DNA of 33,713 nt from an uncultured Oscillospiraceae bacterium (GCA_900547455.1 URGV01000024.1:1-33713), one strand, 5' to 3'; shown: positions 24,625 through 33,137, counted from the stretch's first letter. The notes: generated by a model from the sequence alone, not told the origin. Made by a program: numbers and translations.

Positions 24625-26031
24625 TTACAAGCTCAGTTCATTTAAACCAATCAGGCTGATGACGTAAATCTTGAGCGCCTTCATCATATAGTCGACGCTG
24701 TTGCACTCGTCCGGCATATGCTCCTCGCCCTTGCCCTCGCCGCACGGATTTGGCATCCCGCGGAAGTGCGGGCCAAACGCGACCGCATTGTCAAAATGTT
24801 TGGCGTAGGTGCCACCGCCGATGGTGTACGGTACGCCCTTCTCGCCGGTGACGTGGTCGTAGGCTGCCAGCAGGGTCTTGATCTCCTGGGTGTCCGCCGG
24901 TTTGTAGCATGGAGAAGTGTTGTGATTGAGGATCGCTTTGCCGCCCGCCTGTGCCACATGGGCCTCAATCTTTGGGAACAGCTCGTCGCCCTTGAAGGTG
25001 ACCGGATAGCGGATGTCCAGTTTGAGGGTGATGACCTTGTCCTTCATCGAATCGACGCCGTTGATGTGGGTGATCTTGCCGGAAACCTCATCCTCTACCG
25101 GGACGCCGATGCCCGCGCCGTGGCAGTCCTTGAGCACTTCCGCTACGACCGCCATCGCCTTCTTCTCCGCGTCGGAGAGCTGCGGCAGGGCAGCGATCTT
25201 CTCGCACAGCAGCTTGGTGGCGTTGATCGAGCCTTCCGGTTTAGCCGCGTGGGCGGTCTTGCCGGTGGCAGTCAGCTTGATGCCGCCCTCGACCGACTCT
25301 ACATGGTAGATGCTGTGGTCGTAGTCGCCAAGGTCCGCCTCAGAGACGCCCTGCAGGGTCGCGGTAGCCGAAGCGCAGACCGCGTTGCCGACAGTGCCGC
25401 CAGTGAAACCGGTGATGGTCTTGCCGTCGACAGCAAGCTCGATAGCGACGCTCAGCTGGCCCTTCTCACCGATGCAGACCGGGAAGTCCGCGTCCGGGGT
25501 AAAGGCAAAGGTCGGCGCCTTTTCCGCTGCCAGGTAGTGCGGCATATCGCTCATGCCGGTCTCCTCGCTGCAGCCCATGACCAGGCGGAAGGTGTAGTTT
25601 GGCTGGACGCCCAGCTCCTTCATGCACTTCATGGCGTACAGGCCCAGTACGGTCGGGCCCTTGTCGTCCGCTACGCCGCGGCCGTAGATGTAGCCGTCCT
25701 TTTCAATCATATCGTAAGGGTCGTGGCTCCAGCCGTCGCCCTCCGGAACAACATCGAGGTGGCCGAGCAGGGCGATCTCCTTCTCCCCGCTGCCATAAGC
25801 TGCGCTGCCCGCGTAGTAATCATAATTCTTGGTGGCAAAGCCCATCTGATCGCACATCTGCAGCGCCTTGTCCAGCACCTTGCGGCAGCCCTCGCCGTAC
25901 GGCGCCTGCGGATTGTCGCAGGCCTGGCTGACGCTCTTGATGTTGACCAGCGCAGCGATATCGTTGACGATATTCTGTCTATTATCTGCAATAAATTTGT
26001 CGATTCTGGATTCCATCTCTTTTGAAACCAT
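24625..26031 (-). CDS. Sapep/PepV-type metallodipeptidase (M20 family)
   Basis: This 468-residue enzyme hydrolyses dipeptides in the cytoplasm and belongs to the Sapep/PepV branch of M20 peptidases. Metal and catalytic motifs are LLGHLDVVPEG (His ligand, catalytic Asp), YGRGVADDKGP (bridging Asp), SEETG (general base Glu and ligand), FTPDADFP, and the C-terminal GGGTYAKHFDNAVAFG. A lid or dimer domain lies near residues 190-330. The start is ATG 26031, eight bases after GGAGG; a longer frame reaches into the promoter and is unlikely. Length is typical. It appears monocistronic. Confidence 0.93.
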   Translation of the reverse strand: MVSKEMESRIDKFIADNRQNIVNDIAALVNIKSVSQACDNPQAPYGEGCRKVLDKALQMCDQMGFATKNYDYYAGSAAYGSGEKEIALLGHLDVVPEGDGWSHDPYDMIEKDGYIYGRGVADDKGPTVLGLYAMKCMKELGVQPNYTFRLVMGCSEETGMSDMPHYLAAEKAPTFAFTPDADFPVCIGEKGQLSVAIELAVDGKTITGFTGGTVGNAVCASATATLQGVSEADLGDYDHSIYHVESVEGGIKLTATGKTAHAAKPEGSINATKLLCEKIAALPQLSDAEKKAMAVVAEVLKDCHGAGIGVPVEDEVSGKITHINGVDSMKDKVITLKLDIRYPVTFKGDELFPKIEAHVAQAGGKAILNHNTSPCYKPADTQEIKTLLAAYDHVTGEKGVPYTIGGGTYAKHFDNAVAFGPHFRGMPNPCGEGKGEEHMPDECNSVDYMMKALKIYVISLIGLNELSL

Positions 26032-26104
26032 GGTTAATCCCTCCATTGCATTTTTTACATTCAGGCCCCCGTTGCCCTGCGGCCCGGCTTTGGCCCACAG
26101 CTTC

Positions 26105-26113
26105 ATTATATCA
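26105..26113 (-). promoter_or_regulatory. extended -10 promoter of the dipeptidase gene
   Basis: On the minus strand TGATATAAT (TATAAT 26105-26110) is an extended -10. The -35 region is weak. The leader is about 70 bases. Confidence 0.6.
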
Positions 26114-26203
26114 CAAATCCGAAAATTTACCATCATTTTCTAAGAAAAATTCTGCACGCCAGCAAAAAGATTTGTTTACCCTGTCTGCCGCCGTCAAAGC
26201 CCG

Positions 26204-26235
26204 GCAATAAAAAAAGAGAGGGGCAGGCCCCTCTC
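26204..26235 (-). terminator. intrinsic terminator after the YitT gene
   Basis: GAGAGGGG/CCCCTCTC (26216-26223/26228-26235) with a CAGG loop; on the minus strand TTTTTTTATTG follows. It abuts the stop codon at 26236. Confidence 0.9.
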
Positions 26236-27180
26236 CTAAAATCGAAGTTTGTTGACATTCCAGTAGCCGACTACCTCGCTGACCGTGCTGACGGTGACGA
26301 AGGCCTTCGGGTCGTTTTTGCGGATGTACTCCATCAGGAGCGCGTATTCGTTTTTGGCCAGGATGGTGACAATCTCCACCTTCGGCTTGTTGTCATAGCC
26401 GCCCTTGGCCTCATACAGTGTCACGCCGCGGCTGATGTCGTGCATGATGTAGTCCGCCAGCTTCTCGTGCTGCTCGGAGAGGATGCAGACCCTCTTGCGC
26501 TTGGAAAAGCCGCTGATAAACTCGTCCAGAACGATGCCGTTAAAGTATGTACCCAAAAAGCCGACCACCAGCGTCTTGGTGTCGTAGACAAAGAGCGAGA
26601 GCGCAACGGTGATCGCCCCGATGAAGGCGATGCTCTTGCCCAGCTCGACGTGCAGGTACTTGTTGAGCACCTTGCCCAGGATGTCCAGGCCGCCGGACGA
26701 GGCGTTGGCATTAAACATCATCGCCTGGCCGACACTGATAATCAGAATGCAGCTGAGCGCGTCCAGCGTCATATCTCCTGTGAGCGAGGGGTTGTTCGGG
26801 AACAGCACCTCAAAGATGTACAGAAAGACCGGCATCAAAATGGAGGTATAGACCGTCTTGGCGCCAAACTCCCTGCCGACAAAAACAAACCCAATCACCA
26901 GGCAGATCATGTTGAGGATGAAGGTCATCACCGACACCTGCACCGGGATAAAATTGACCAGAATCATCGCCAGACCGGTGATGCTGCCGAAGATGATGTT
27001 GCCCGGAATCATAAAGAAATAGATCGCGAGCGACGCCAAAAAGATGCCGATGGTGATCACGACATATTCCTTCAGGATTGTCTTTTTGTCACCGACTGTT
27101 TTCACTGCTTTTTTATTTGTCTCTTCCACCGCAAATTCCTCCTGCTGGGCAAAATTTTGCCCCAAAATCTCATTTTTCAT
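26236..27180 (-). CDS. YitT family membrane protein (DUF161/DUF2179)
   Basis: This 314-residue protein has a soluble N-terminus, five or six membrane segments (about residues 35-210), and a C-terminal DUF2179 domain (KPKVEIVTILAKNEYALLMEYIRKNDP). Family hallmarks include the FMIPGNIIFGSITGLAMIL segment and ASSGGLDILGKVLN. The molecular function of YitT proteins is not established. The ATG 27180 overlaps the TGA of the small upstream gene (ATGA). The ribosome site is weak (AGAAGA), so expression probably depends on coupling. It is the last gene of the leftward run from 29889. Confidence 0.9.
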   Translation of the reverse strand: MKNEILGQNFAQQEEFAVEETNKKAVKTVGDKKTILKEYVVITIGIFLASLAIYFFMIPGNIIFGSITGLAMILVNFIPVQVSVMTFILNMICLVIGFVFVGREFGAKTVYTSILMPVFLYIFEVLFPNNPSLTGDMTLDALSCILIISVGQAMMFNANASSGGLDILGKVLNKYLHVELGKSIAFIGAITVALSLFVYDTKTLVVGFLGTYFNGIVLDEFISGFSKRKRVCILSEQHEKLADYIMHDISRGVTLYEAKGGYDNKPKVEIVTILAKNEYALLMEYIRKNDPKAFVTVSTVSEVVGYWNVNKLRF

Positions 27181-27431
27181 TCTTCTTTGCTTTGTTTGAC
27201 ACACTGTAGGGAGCGTTCTGCCTGGACAACACCGAAAAATTTTGCCATCAGCGGAAGATAGGTCACCACAAAGGTCGCTGCCGCCAGAGAGACAACCAGC
27301 TTTCTTCTGTTTTTGGGAGCCAGCACGCCGGCCAAAACGCCCATGGAAAACAGGCAGAATTTAATCAGCGCAAGATCTCTCCAATCCGACTGCCGAAGGT
27401 ACTCATCCGCAATTGCAAACAGATTTTTCAT
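27177..27431 (-). CDS. small hypothetical membrane protein
   Basis: This 84-residue protein has two hydrophobic segments (FCLFSMGVLAGVLA and LVVSLAAATFVVTYLPLMAKFF) separated by PKNRRK, giving a short hairpin in the membrane. I recognise no named family, though small proteins of this layout are common in Clostridia. The start may be GTG 27437 or ATG 27431; the AAGGGGG site upstream permits both. Its stop overlaps the YitT start by 4 bases and it follows the AI-2E gene by about 45 bases. Confidence 0.7.
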   Translation of the reverse strand: MKNLFAIADEYLRQSDWRDLALIKFCLFSMGVLAGVLAPKNRRKLVVSLAAATFVVTYLPLMAKFFGVVQAERSLQCVKQSKEE

Positions 27432-27478
27432 TTTCACTTTTCCCCCTTTTTTTGACTGATACTCTCTTTTTCCTCACC

Positions 27479-28732
27479 TCACTTGGACGGTTTGCTTCTG
27501 TATTTCTCGGTGGGAATCCCCTTTTTGTGCAGCCGCATCCAGACCGTCTCCCTAATCAGGCTGTAGAGCACGGAGAACAGCGGGATATAGATCAGCATAC
27601 CCACAACGCCCATCATGCTGCCGCCCAGGGTGACCGCCACCAGCACCCACATGGCGGGCAGACCAACCGAGTTGCCCACCACCTTGGGATAGATGACGTT
27701 GCCCTCAAACTGCTGCAGGCACAAGAACAGAACGATAAACCAAAAAGCCCGGATCGGGCTGACCAGCAAAATCAAAAACGCGCCAACTGCGCAGCCGATG
27801 AAGGCGCCGAAAACCGGAATCAGCGCGGTGAATCCGATGAGCACGCTGATCATCAGCGCGTAAGGGAACTGCAGGATGCTCATGCTGACAAAGAACAGCG
27901 AGCCAAGGATAACTGCCTCGACACACTGCCCGGACAGGAAGTTGGCAAAGGTTTTGTTTGCCATCCGGCCGACACGAATGATATAGTCCGCATGTTCTTC
28001 TTTAAGCACCGCGTACAAAAGCTGTTTGATCTGGCTGCCCAGCTTCTCCTTGTTGGTCAGCAGATAGAACGAAAAAACGATCGCCAAAAAGGCGGTGACC
28101 ACTCCATTGAAGATCGAGGCGGCAACATTCACGGTGGTGCTCAGGACATTTCCCGCGCCGTTCTGCAAAAAGCTCGCCACTTCGGTCAGCACCTGCTGCC
28201 AGTTGATGCTGTCCAGATTCAGGTCCAGCTGTTCCAGCCACAGCGCAATCTGCGGCGTCCACTCCATCAGCTTTTGGCTCCAGCTGTGCAGCTGTTCCGG
28301 AAAGCTGCGCAGGCTGTTGGCGATGGTGACAACGCTGTTGGCAATCTCGGGCACAATCAAAAACATGCCAATGAACATCACGCCAATCACCAGCACCAGA
28401 CTCAGCACCAGGCTCAGCGGCCGCTTTGCGCGGTACCAGAAAGGCGGATTTTCCTTTTTGGCTGCCTGCAGGGTGGACTGCTTGCCCTTTCCCTTCTGCG
28501 GCTGCTTTTGCCGCCGGGCATAGGGCTTTTCAAACAGGGTGCGCTCCAAAAAACGCATCGGTACATTGATGATAAAAGCCAGCGCCCCGCCGATCAAAAA
28601 CGGCAGGATCAGCCCAACAAGCAGCCCCAACAGCCTTCCCAGAAAGTCGGTGTTTTTTAAGCCCCAGTTGAGCAGGATTGCAAAGCTGACGATTCCGACA
28701 ATCTTCTTGATATTTTCTTTATCCAACTGCAT
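27479..28732 (-). CDS. AI-2E family transporter
   Basis: This 417-residue membrane protein fits the AI-2E transporter family (PF01594, TqsA/YdiK type): an N-terminal pair of segments, a large periplasmic-like insertion (about residues 130-215), and a C-terminal bundle containing SVLIGFTALIPVFGAFIGC and PKVVGNSVGLPAMWVLVAVTLGG. Members export autoinducer-2 or act as ion antiporters; the role in this organism is unknown. The ATG 28732 has GGGGGAGG six bases upstream. It follows the MBL-fold gene by 30 bases and precedes the small membrane protein. Confidence 0.92.
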   Translation of the reverse strand: MQLDKENIKKIVGIVSFAILLNWGLKNTDFLGRLLGLLVGLILPFLIGGALAFIINVPMRFLERTLFEKPYARRQKQPQKGKGKQSTLQAAKKENPPFWYRAKRPLSLVLSLVLVIGVMFIGMFLIVPEIANSVVTIANSLRSFPEQLHSWSQKLMEWTPQIALWLEQLDLNLDSINWQQVLTEVASFLQNGAGNVLSTTVNVAASIFNGVVTAFLAIVFSFYLLTNKEKLGSQIKQLLYAVLKEEHADYIIRVGRMANKTFANFLSGQCVEAVILGSLFFVSMSILQFPYALMISVLIGFTALIPVFGAFIGCAVGAFLILLVSPIRAFWFIVLFLCLQQFEGNVIYPKVVGNSVGLPAMWVLVAVTLGGSMMGVVGMLIYIPLFSVLYSLIRETVWMRLHKKGIPTEKYRSKPSK

Positions 28733-28762
28733 GGTTTTCCTCCCCCTTTGCCATTTTGCGGA

Positions 28763-29500
28763 TTAAAGCACCCTGCCCCGCTCTTTTAAGGGCAGAACCC
28801 GCTCCCAAAGCTGCGGCCGGACCTGTTCCCGTATCCGGTCCGGCACCGAAAGGTCGCCCCAGAGATGGATGGGCAGGATGTGCTCTGCCCTGACCGCTGC
28901 GTCAAAGGCCAGCAACCCGCGCAGAAAATCTCCCTCCAGCCTTGGGTCAACCGGCACGCAGGCAAGGTCGAGCGGTTCTCCGTCCAGCTCCTGCGCCAGC
29001 AGCTGCATCTGGTGCTGATAGCGGCGCTCCTGGTCACGGTTAAACTCGTCCTCCCCTTCCCAGTGCCACCAGTTCAGGTCACCCGCGTGATAGATGCGCA
29101 GGCCGTCAATCTCCAACAGGTAGGCCACCCCGATGTCGGTCGAGGCAAAGGTGGTGATGCGGCAATCCGGCAGCGCGTAATGTTTGCACTGTTCCTCCTC
29201 TGCCGAGACAAAGAGGTCGGCCTGATACACCTCATCCAGCTCCTCGGGCAGCACAAAACGGACCCTGCTGAGCTTCTCCCGCAGCGAAAAGATGGCCGGA
29301 TCAAAGTGGTCCTTATGCTCGTGGGAGACAAAAACCAGCACGTCCTCGTCCTTGATTTCATCCGGGCTCACACAGCCCTCTGCCAGCCCCTCTCCCGGCT
29401 GGCCCGACAGAGCCTTGCCCGCCAGATCAAACAGCAGCAGGTGCTTTTCGGTCTTGACCGCCACCGCGCTGTGATCCAGATACCAAACCTTGATTGTCAG
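28763..29500 (-). CDS. MBL-fold metallo-hydrolase with a non-ATG start
   Basis: This protein of about 245 residues has the metallo-beta-lactamase fold motif SHEHKDHFDP (HxHxDH), a late metal ligand in YHAGDLNWWHWEG, and a final His in LPIHLWGDL. The UlaG-like group hydrolyses various small molecules. The normal N-terminal strand, seen as IKVWYLDHSAVAVKT, lies upstream of the first GTG (29464), and no ATG, GTG or TTG precedes it in frame after the ribosome site. CTG 29500 or ATC 29494 after AAGGAAGGG are the candidates. The terminator at 29520-29545 stands just before it, so it depends on read-through. Confidence 0.8.
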   Translation of the reverse strand: MTIKVWYLDHSAVAVKTEKHLLLFDLAGKALSGQPGEGLAEGCVSPDEIKDEDVLVFVSHEHKDHFDPAIFSLREKLSRVRFVLPEELDEVYQADLFVSAEEEQCKHYALPDCRITTFASTDIGVAYLLEIDGLRIYHAGDLNWWHWEGEDEFNRDQERRYQHQMQLLAQELDGEPLDLACVPVDPRLEGDFLRGLLAFDAAVRAEHILPIHLWGDLSVPDRIREQVRPQLWERVLPLKERGRVL

Positions 29501-29519
29501 CCCTTCCTTTCCCTCGTCA

Positions 29520-29545
29520 CAAAAAAAGGCCGCAGAAAGCGGCCC
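29520..29545 (-). terminator. terminator between acidic-protein and MBL genes
   Basis: GGCCGC/GCGGCC (29528-29533/29539-29544) with an AGAAA loop, followed on the minus strand by TTTTTTTGTG. It lies 12 bases after the upstream stop codon and only about 20 bases before the MBL start. Confidence 0.82.
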
Positions 29546-29556
29546 TTATTTTTCTG

Positions 29557-29889
29557 TCAGATCGTCTCCTCACTGTCGGTTTCCTGCGGTTCCTCCATGG
29601 CTTCTTCTGTTGGTTCGTCCACAGATTCTGCTGCCGGCTCCTCTGCCTCTTCCTCTACTGGTGTCTCAGCAGGTTCCTCTTCCTGATAAAATTCTTCCGA
29701 CACCGGCTGCTCGGCTGTTTCCGGCTGGCTGTTCTGCTCCTGGCCGTCTCCTTCCTCACTGCATCCGCAGGGGCATTCGGTATATTCGTCCTCTGCCTCA
29801 TTCTGTCTGTCACGGATTACCTTTGCACAAACGGCGGCTGCTCCTGCTGCCACCGCACCCAGAATTGCCAACATAGCTGCTTTTTTCAT
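29557..29889 (-). CDS. acidic Glu/Pro-rich membrane-anchored protein of unknown function
   Basis: This 110-residue protein has an N-terminal hydrophobic segment (residues 4-22) followed by a short basic stretch (KVIRDRQ), a CPCGC motif, and a low-complexity tail dominated by Glu, Pro, Ala and Thr. It is probably anchored in the membrane with a disordered acidic tail; the three close cysteines could bind a metal. I recognise no family. The ATG 29889 has AAAGGAG ten bases upstream and a promoter lies at 29937-29965. Confidence 0.75.
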   Translation of the reverse strand: MKKAAMLAILGAVAAGAAAVCAKVIRDRQNEAEDEYTECPCGCSEEGDGQEQNSQPETAEQPVSEEFYQEEEPAETPVEEEAEEPAAESVDEPTEEAMEEPQETDSEETI

Positions 29890-29936
29890 TTGAAAAGCGC
29901 TCCTTTCGTTTTAGATGATAACCCTCCATATAAACA

Positions 29937-29965
29937 TATATACCATAAAATGAAACATTTGTCAC
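29937..29965 (-). promoter_or_regulatory. probable promoter of the acidic-protein operon
   Basis: On the minus strand GTGACA (29960-29965), 17 bases, TATATA (29937-29942). It is the only good candidate for the leftward run of five genes. Confidence 0.6.
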
Positions 29966-30088
29966 TAGCCATTTGGTAAATAATTTAATAATTTTTCTTT
30001 AGTTTTCTCCGCCGGCCGCCATTTATGACTCCAAAGAGAAAAACTTTCTCCAAAAAAAGATTTGCCTCTTTATTCCTGATGGAATTTA

Positions 30089-30097
30089 TGCTATAGT
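30089..30097 (+). promoter_or_regulatory. extended -10 promoter of the trkA pair
   Basis: TGCTATAGT (-10 TATAGT at 30092-30097) with a weak TTTATT (30069-30074) 17 bases upstream. The leader is about 65 bases and holds the hairpin at 30107-30127. Confidence 0.55.
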
Positions 30098-30106
30098 AGT
30101 CTTGAT

Positions 30107-30127
30107 CCGTCGGCCTGCAGCCGGCGG
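30107..30127 (+). promoter_or_regulatory. leader hairpin upstream of the first trkA
   Basis: CCGTCGGC pairs with GCCGGCGG around CTGCA in the 5' leader. It has no U-tract, so it is not a terminator, and the leader is too short for a ydaO/c-di-AMP riboswitch. It might protect the mRNA or bind a protein. Confidence 0.5.
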
Positions 30128-30168
30128 AAAATTCACCAGATATTTTAGGCTTGTAAAGGAGTCTTTTT

Positions 30169-30810
30169 ATGAACGTACTGATTATCGGCTGTGGAAAGGT
30201 CGGCTCCCACCTGGCGGATACCCTGTGCCAGCTGGGACACGACGTCTCGATCATTGCGCTCAACCGCGAAAATTTTGATCTGCTGTCGGACGATTTTTCC
30301 GGTCTGACCATCCAGGGCGTCCCCATTGACCTGGACATCCTGCGTCAGGCAGGCATTGAGGAATGCGACGCGCTGGCAGCGGTGACAGAGGACGACAACA
30401 CAAACATCATGGTTTGCCAGATCGCCCGCGAAATTTTCAACGTCCCCAAAATTGTCGCCCGCATCTTCGACCCGCTGCGGGAGGACATCTTCTCCCGCTT
30501 TGATATCCAGTCGGTTTGTCCCACCAACATCACCGTTTCCTCTGTCTATGCCATGCTGACCAAGCGCACCCAGACCCGTCACCTGACAGTGGGCAACGAG
30601 GTCATGTCCGTCTCCACCATGCCTGCCCCGGAGGAGCTGCACGGCAAAACGGTGGAGCAGGCCGCGCGGATGCTGCAGCCCGAGTCACTGATAGCCATCA
30701 TCGACGAAACCGGCGAGACCATCATGGTGGTCGACCTGATTTTAGGCCCTGCTCATCACCGCACCATCCGTCCTGGAGACAAGCTGCTGATCTGCACCAA
30801 CATCCACTAA
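30169..30810 (+). CDS. TrkA/KtrA family potassium uptake regulator (first copy)
   Basis: This 213-residue cytoplasmic protein has an N-terminal RCK/TrkA-N Rossmann domain with GCGKVG at residues 7-12 and a C-terminal TrkA-C domain (about 130-213, starting near RHLTVGNEVMSV). Such subunits gate the TrkH/KtrB potassium channel in response to nucleotides or c-di-AMP. The usual acidic residue after the second strand is replaced by IIALNREN, so binding of NAD(H) may be altered. The ATG 30169 has AAAGGAG seven bases upstream. The second copy follows after 22 bases. No TrkH or KtrB gene is in the window. Confidence 0.9.
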   Translation: MNVLIIGCGKVGSHLADTLCQLGHDVSIIALNRENFDLLSDDFSGLTIQGVPIDLDILRQAGIEECDALAAVTEDDNTNIMVCQIAREIFNVPKIVARIFDPLREDIFSRFDIQSVCPTNITVSSVYAMLTKRTQTRHLTVGNEVMSVSTMPAPEELHGKTVEQAARMLQPESLIAIIDETGETIMVVDLILGPAHHRTIRPGDKLLICTNIH

Positions 30811-30832
30811 TCGTTTAAAGAGGGAAAAGAAT

Positions 30833-31495
30833 ATGAACGTTATCGTAATCGGCGGAGGCAAGGTTGGATTTTACCTGTGCAAGACGCTGCTGGAGCACGG
30901 ACACCAGCCTCTGATCATCGAAAAAAACAAACGCACCTGCGAATACGCTTCCACTCAGCTGGACATCCCCACCATCAACGCGGACGGTTCCACCATTGAG
31001 GCGCTGACTGCCGCCAACGCTTCCCGCTCGGACGCCGTCATCGCGGTCACCGGTCTGGACCAGGACAACCTGATTTCCTGCCAGCTGGCAAAGGAAATTT
31101 TTCACGTTCCTAAGACGGTCGCCAGGGTCAACAACCCGAAAAATGCTGCTGTCATGAAAAAGCTGGGCGTCGACATCCCGATTTCCAGCACCGACAACAT
31201 TGCGCGTCTGCTGGAGCGCGAGGTCGACACCGCCCGCATCAAGGCACTGCTCTCGCTCAACCGCGGCGAGGCCTCACTCAATGAGCTGCAGATTCCGGAC
31301 AACTACCCGCTGAGCGGCAAGCGGCTGTTTGAGCTGGACATCCCGGAGGATGCCGTACTGGCAGCGATTTTCCGCGACGACAAGCTCATCATCCCTCGCG
31401 GCAACGCGCAGATTATGAGCGGGGACAAGGTTCTGGTGATTGCCAAAGACCGCGTCCTGCACGAGCTTTCCACCGCCCTCAAGCTCACCCGCTAA
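30833..31495 (+). CDS. TrkA family potassium uptake regulator (second copy)
   Basis: This 220-residue protein has GGGKVG at residues 7-12, an acidic residue after the second strand (IIEKNK), DADG-type INADGST, and a TrkA-C domain from about residue 135 ending in a RCK-C fold (DKVLVIAKDRVL). This copy keeps the NAD-binding features that the first copy lacks, so the two may form a hetero-octameric gating ring. The ATG 30833 has AGAGGG eight bases upstream. It is followed by the repeat cluster at 31496. Confidence 0.92.
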   Translation: MNVIVIGGGKVGFYLCKTLLEHGHQPLIIEKNKRTCEYASTQLDIPTINADGSTIEALTAANASRSDAVIAVTGLDQDNLISCQLAKEIFHVPKTVARVNNPKNAAVMKKLGVDIPISSTDNIARLLEREVDTARIKALLSLNRGEASLNELQIPDNYPLSGKRLFELDIPEDAVLAAIFRDDKLIIPRGNAQIMSGDKVLVIAKDRVLHELSTALKLTR

Positions 31496-31549
31496 CGGCA
31501 GGCTGAGCCTGCACCCAATTCGCGGCAGGCTGAGCCTGCACCCGATTCG
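31496..31549. repeat. tandem pair of 27-bp hairpin repeats
   Basis: Two adjacent 27-bp units (31496-31522 and 31523-31549) differ at one base. Each has GCAGGCTGAGCCTGC, a 6-bp stem with a TGA loop, followed by ACCC(A/G)ATTCG. They start 1 base after the trkA stop codon. Confidence 0.9.
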
Positions 31550-31586
31550 CGTATCGGTTAGATAAAAGCCTTAGCTTCTCCCTCGC

Positions 31587-31618
31587 GGCCCCGGGCTGAG
31601 CCCGGGGCCAATGCGCGA
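31587..31618. repeat. third palindromic unit of the same kind
   Basis: A perfect 10-bp stem GGCCCCGGGC/GCCCGGGGCC (31587-31596/31600-31609) with the same TGA loop, followed by AATGCGCG. It matches the layout of the 27-bp units. Confidence 0.75.
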
Positions 31619-31708
31619 ATGGAGCTTCTGCTGATCGAGGATTAACGCTCTCGCGCTGATCGCTTGCCTTCGGCTGCCCTCGGTGGCGTGATGCCGAATC
31701 CTATTTAT

Positions 31709-31737
31709 GGTGGGCTGAACCCCCACCCAATTCGCGG
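31709..31737. repeat. fourth palindromic unit of the same kind
   Basis: GGTGGG and CCCACC (31709-31714/31722-31727) flank CTGAACC and are followed by CAATTCGCGG, the same tail as in the tandem pair. Confidence 0.7.
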
Positions 31738-31806
31738 ATTAGCTGGGTATAAAATTGAAGCTTTTATTTCTCGACGCCGGGTTTGTAAAATAGCTTGTTT
31801 GTTCTT

Positions 31807-31844
31807 TCAGAAAGGCCTCCCGTTGGGAGGCCTTTCTGATTTTC
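31807..31844 (+). terminator. strong terminator after the trkA region
   Basis: TCAGAAAGGCCTCCC and GGGAGGCCTTTCTGA form a perfect 15-bp stem around GTT (31807-31821/31825-31839), then TTTTCC. The long stem would also work from the other side. Confidence 0.82.
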
Positions 31845-31855
31845 CATCCTTCCAC

Positions 31856-31884
31856 TTTACAAAAAGGGCCTTTCATAGTATGAT
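31856..31884 (+). promoter_or_regulatory. promoter of the DUF3784-like gene
   Basis: TTTACA (31856-31861), 17 bases, TATGAT (31879-31884). The ribosome site AAGGAGG follows about 20 bases later. Confidence 0.75.
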
Positions 31885-31919
31885 GAAAAAAAGATCATTC
31901 TGTAAAGGAGGCCTATCTG

Positions 31920-32246
31920 ATGAGCTGGGTTGAACTGATAATCACTTTCGGAATTTCCGTAGGCGCTGTGGTATGGGGCTTCAATATCTATCATCAAAGA
32001 GGAACCTGGTTCCTTGCTGGGTGGAACACCATGCGGAAGGAAACCAAAGACACTTACAACGTACAGGCCCTCTGCCAACTCTATGGAAAATGCGTGATGG
32101 GGTGCGGCCTGGGGCTGTTCCTGCTGTTATATGGCAGCTTCAGCGGACAAAATCCTCCGCTGCTCGTGGGGCTCAGCATTTTTATGGCAATGGTTGCCCT
32201 GTCTATCCTGATTCCAATTCTCAACCCAAAACGATACCGCAAATAA
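31920..32246 (+). CDS. small integral membrane protein, DUF3784-like
   Basis: This 108-residue protein has three hydrophobic segments (residues 6-22, 58-74 and 80-100) with a polar loop AGWNTMRKETKDTYNVQALCQLYG after the first. That loop pattern is typical of DUF3784 proteins of Firmicutes. Function is unknown. The ATG 31920 has AAGGAGG eight bases upstream and its own promoter. A terminator follows, so it is a single gene unit. Confidence 0.75.
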   Translation: MSWVELIITFGISVGAVVWGFNIYHQRGTWFLAGWNTMRKETKDTYNVQALCQLYGKCVMGCGLGLFLLLYGSFSGQNPPLLVGLSIFMAMVALSILIPILNPKRYRK

Positions 32247-32285
32247 AAAAATCGCTGCGTCAAACTAAATGCAGCGACTTTTTTA
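32245..32285. terminator. bidirectional terminator between DUF3784-like and hydrolase genes
   Basis: TCGCTGC/GCAGCGA (32252-32258/32271-32277), flanked by AAAAAAA and CTTTTTTATTT. It serves both convergent genes. Confidence 0.82.
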
Positions 32286-32286
32286 T

Positions 32287-33039
32287 TTATGATTTCAAAA
32301 AATCCTTAATGAGCTGTGCCGTCTGCTCGGCATTGGTTAGAATGGAGGGATGCCTGCCCTTTTCAAAAAGGTGGATTTTCGTCTGCAGCAGCATCCGCTG
32401 AATTTCGCGGTAGCGCTCGGCAAAGTTTGGCGCAACCATCTCATCCTCCCGGCTCCCGGTCAACAAGAGCGGAACGCGAAGCTGATCGAGCGGCTTTGCA
32501 AAGAGGGAAATCTGCTGCTCAGTACAAGCGACCAAAGCGCGGGTATCCTGCTCGACCACCCGCTCCCAATCCTCGCCCTGACACCACTGATAAAACTGCC
32601 AGGCATCCGAAGACTTCGCCGCCTCTCGCTCTGCCACCACGCTCCGGGCAAACTCAGGACGCAGGTGCTCGGAAGCATCAAAGCTGTCCGCTACCACCTT
32701 CTCCACCAATTCCGGACATTCCAGCGCCGCATTGACTGCTGACCAAGCGCCCCCGCTGGTGCCGACAAGGGAAACCTTTCCCATATCGAGGTGCCGCACC
32801 AGGGCAGCCGCCTGCCGTCCCCACTCAATCCAAAGCGCCGGCGGAAATTCTTCCACCCTGTCTGACCTGCCATTCCCTAAAAAGTCCATCAAAAAAACGC
32901 GGCAGTCCGCCTGATAGAGCGGCAAAATGAACTCGAACATTTTGGAAGACGCGGTATTTCCGTGCAGAAAAAGAACCGGTTTCCCCTCTCCCACTTCTCT
33001 ATAAAAAATTTTCTTTCCATGGTATATAAAATAAGACAT
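32287..33039 (-). CDS. alpha/beta hydrolase
   Basis: This 250-residue protein has the alpha/beta hydrolase fold: FLHGNTASS (oxyanion loop, residues 24-32), MDFLGNGRSD, the nucleophile elbow VGTSGGAW with Ser95, the acid in TGSREDEMV, and the catalytic His in KGRHPSIL. It resembles proline iminopeptidase- and esterase-like enzymes; no substrate can be named. The ATG 33039 has GAGGAG eight bases upstream. It shares no sequence pattern beyond the fold with the hydrolase at 11160. An extended -10 promoter precedes it. Confidence 0.9.
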   Translation of the reverse strand: MSYFIYHGKKIFYREVGEGKPVLFLHGNTASSKMFEFILPLYQADCRVFLMDFLGNGRSDRVEEFPPALWIEWGRQAAALVRHLDMGKVSLVGTSGGAWSAVNAALECPELVEKVVADSFDASEHLRPEFARSVVAEREAAKSSDAWQFYQWCQGEDWERVVEQDTRALVACTEQQISLFAKPLDQLRVPLLLTGSREDEMVAPNFAERYREIQRMLLQTKIHLFEKGRHPSILTNAEQTAQLIKDFLKS

Positions 33040-33137
33040 TCTTCAGTCTCCTCACTTTTTTCAAAAGCAGCAAGGCCCGTTGCCCTGCCGGCTAAAACCA
33101 ATCCCACATCTTTTTCCTCTCCTTTCTAATTAAACTC

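Larger units (their letters stand above)
31550..31806. other. intergenic spacer carrying repeat units
   Basis: Apart from the repeat units this 257-base stretch shows no convincing gene. It contains a TATAAA (about 31749) with no matching -35, and several short GCTTCT/GATCG-like fragments that may be decayed repeat sequence. Confidence 0.5.
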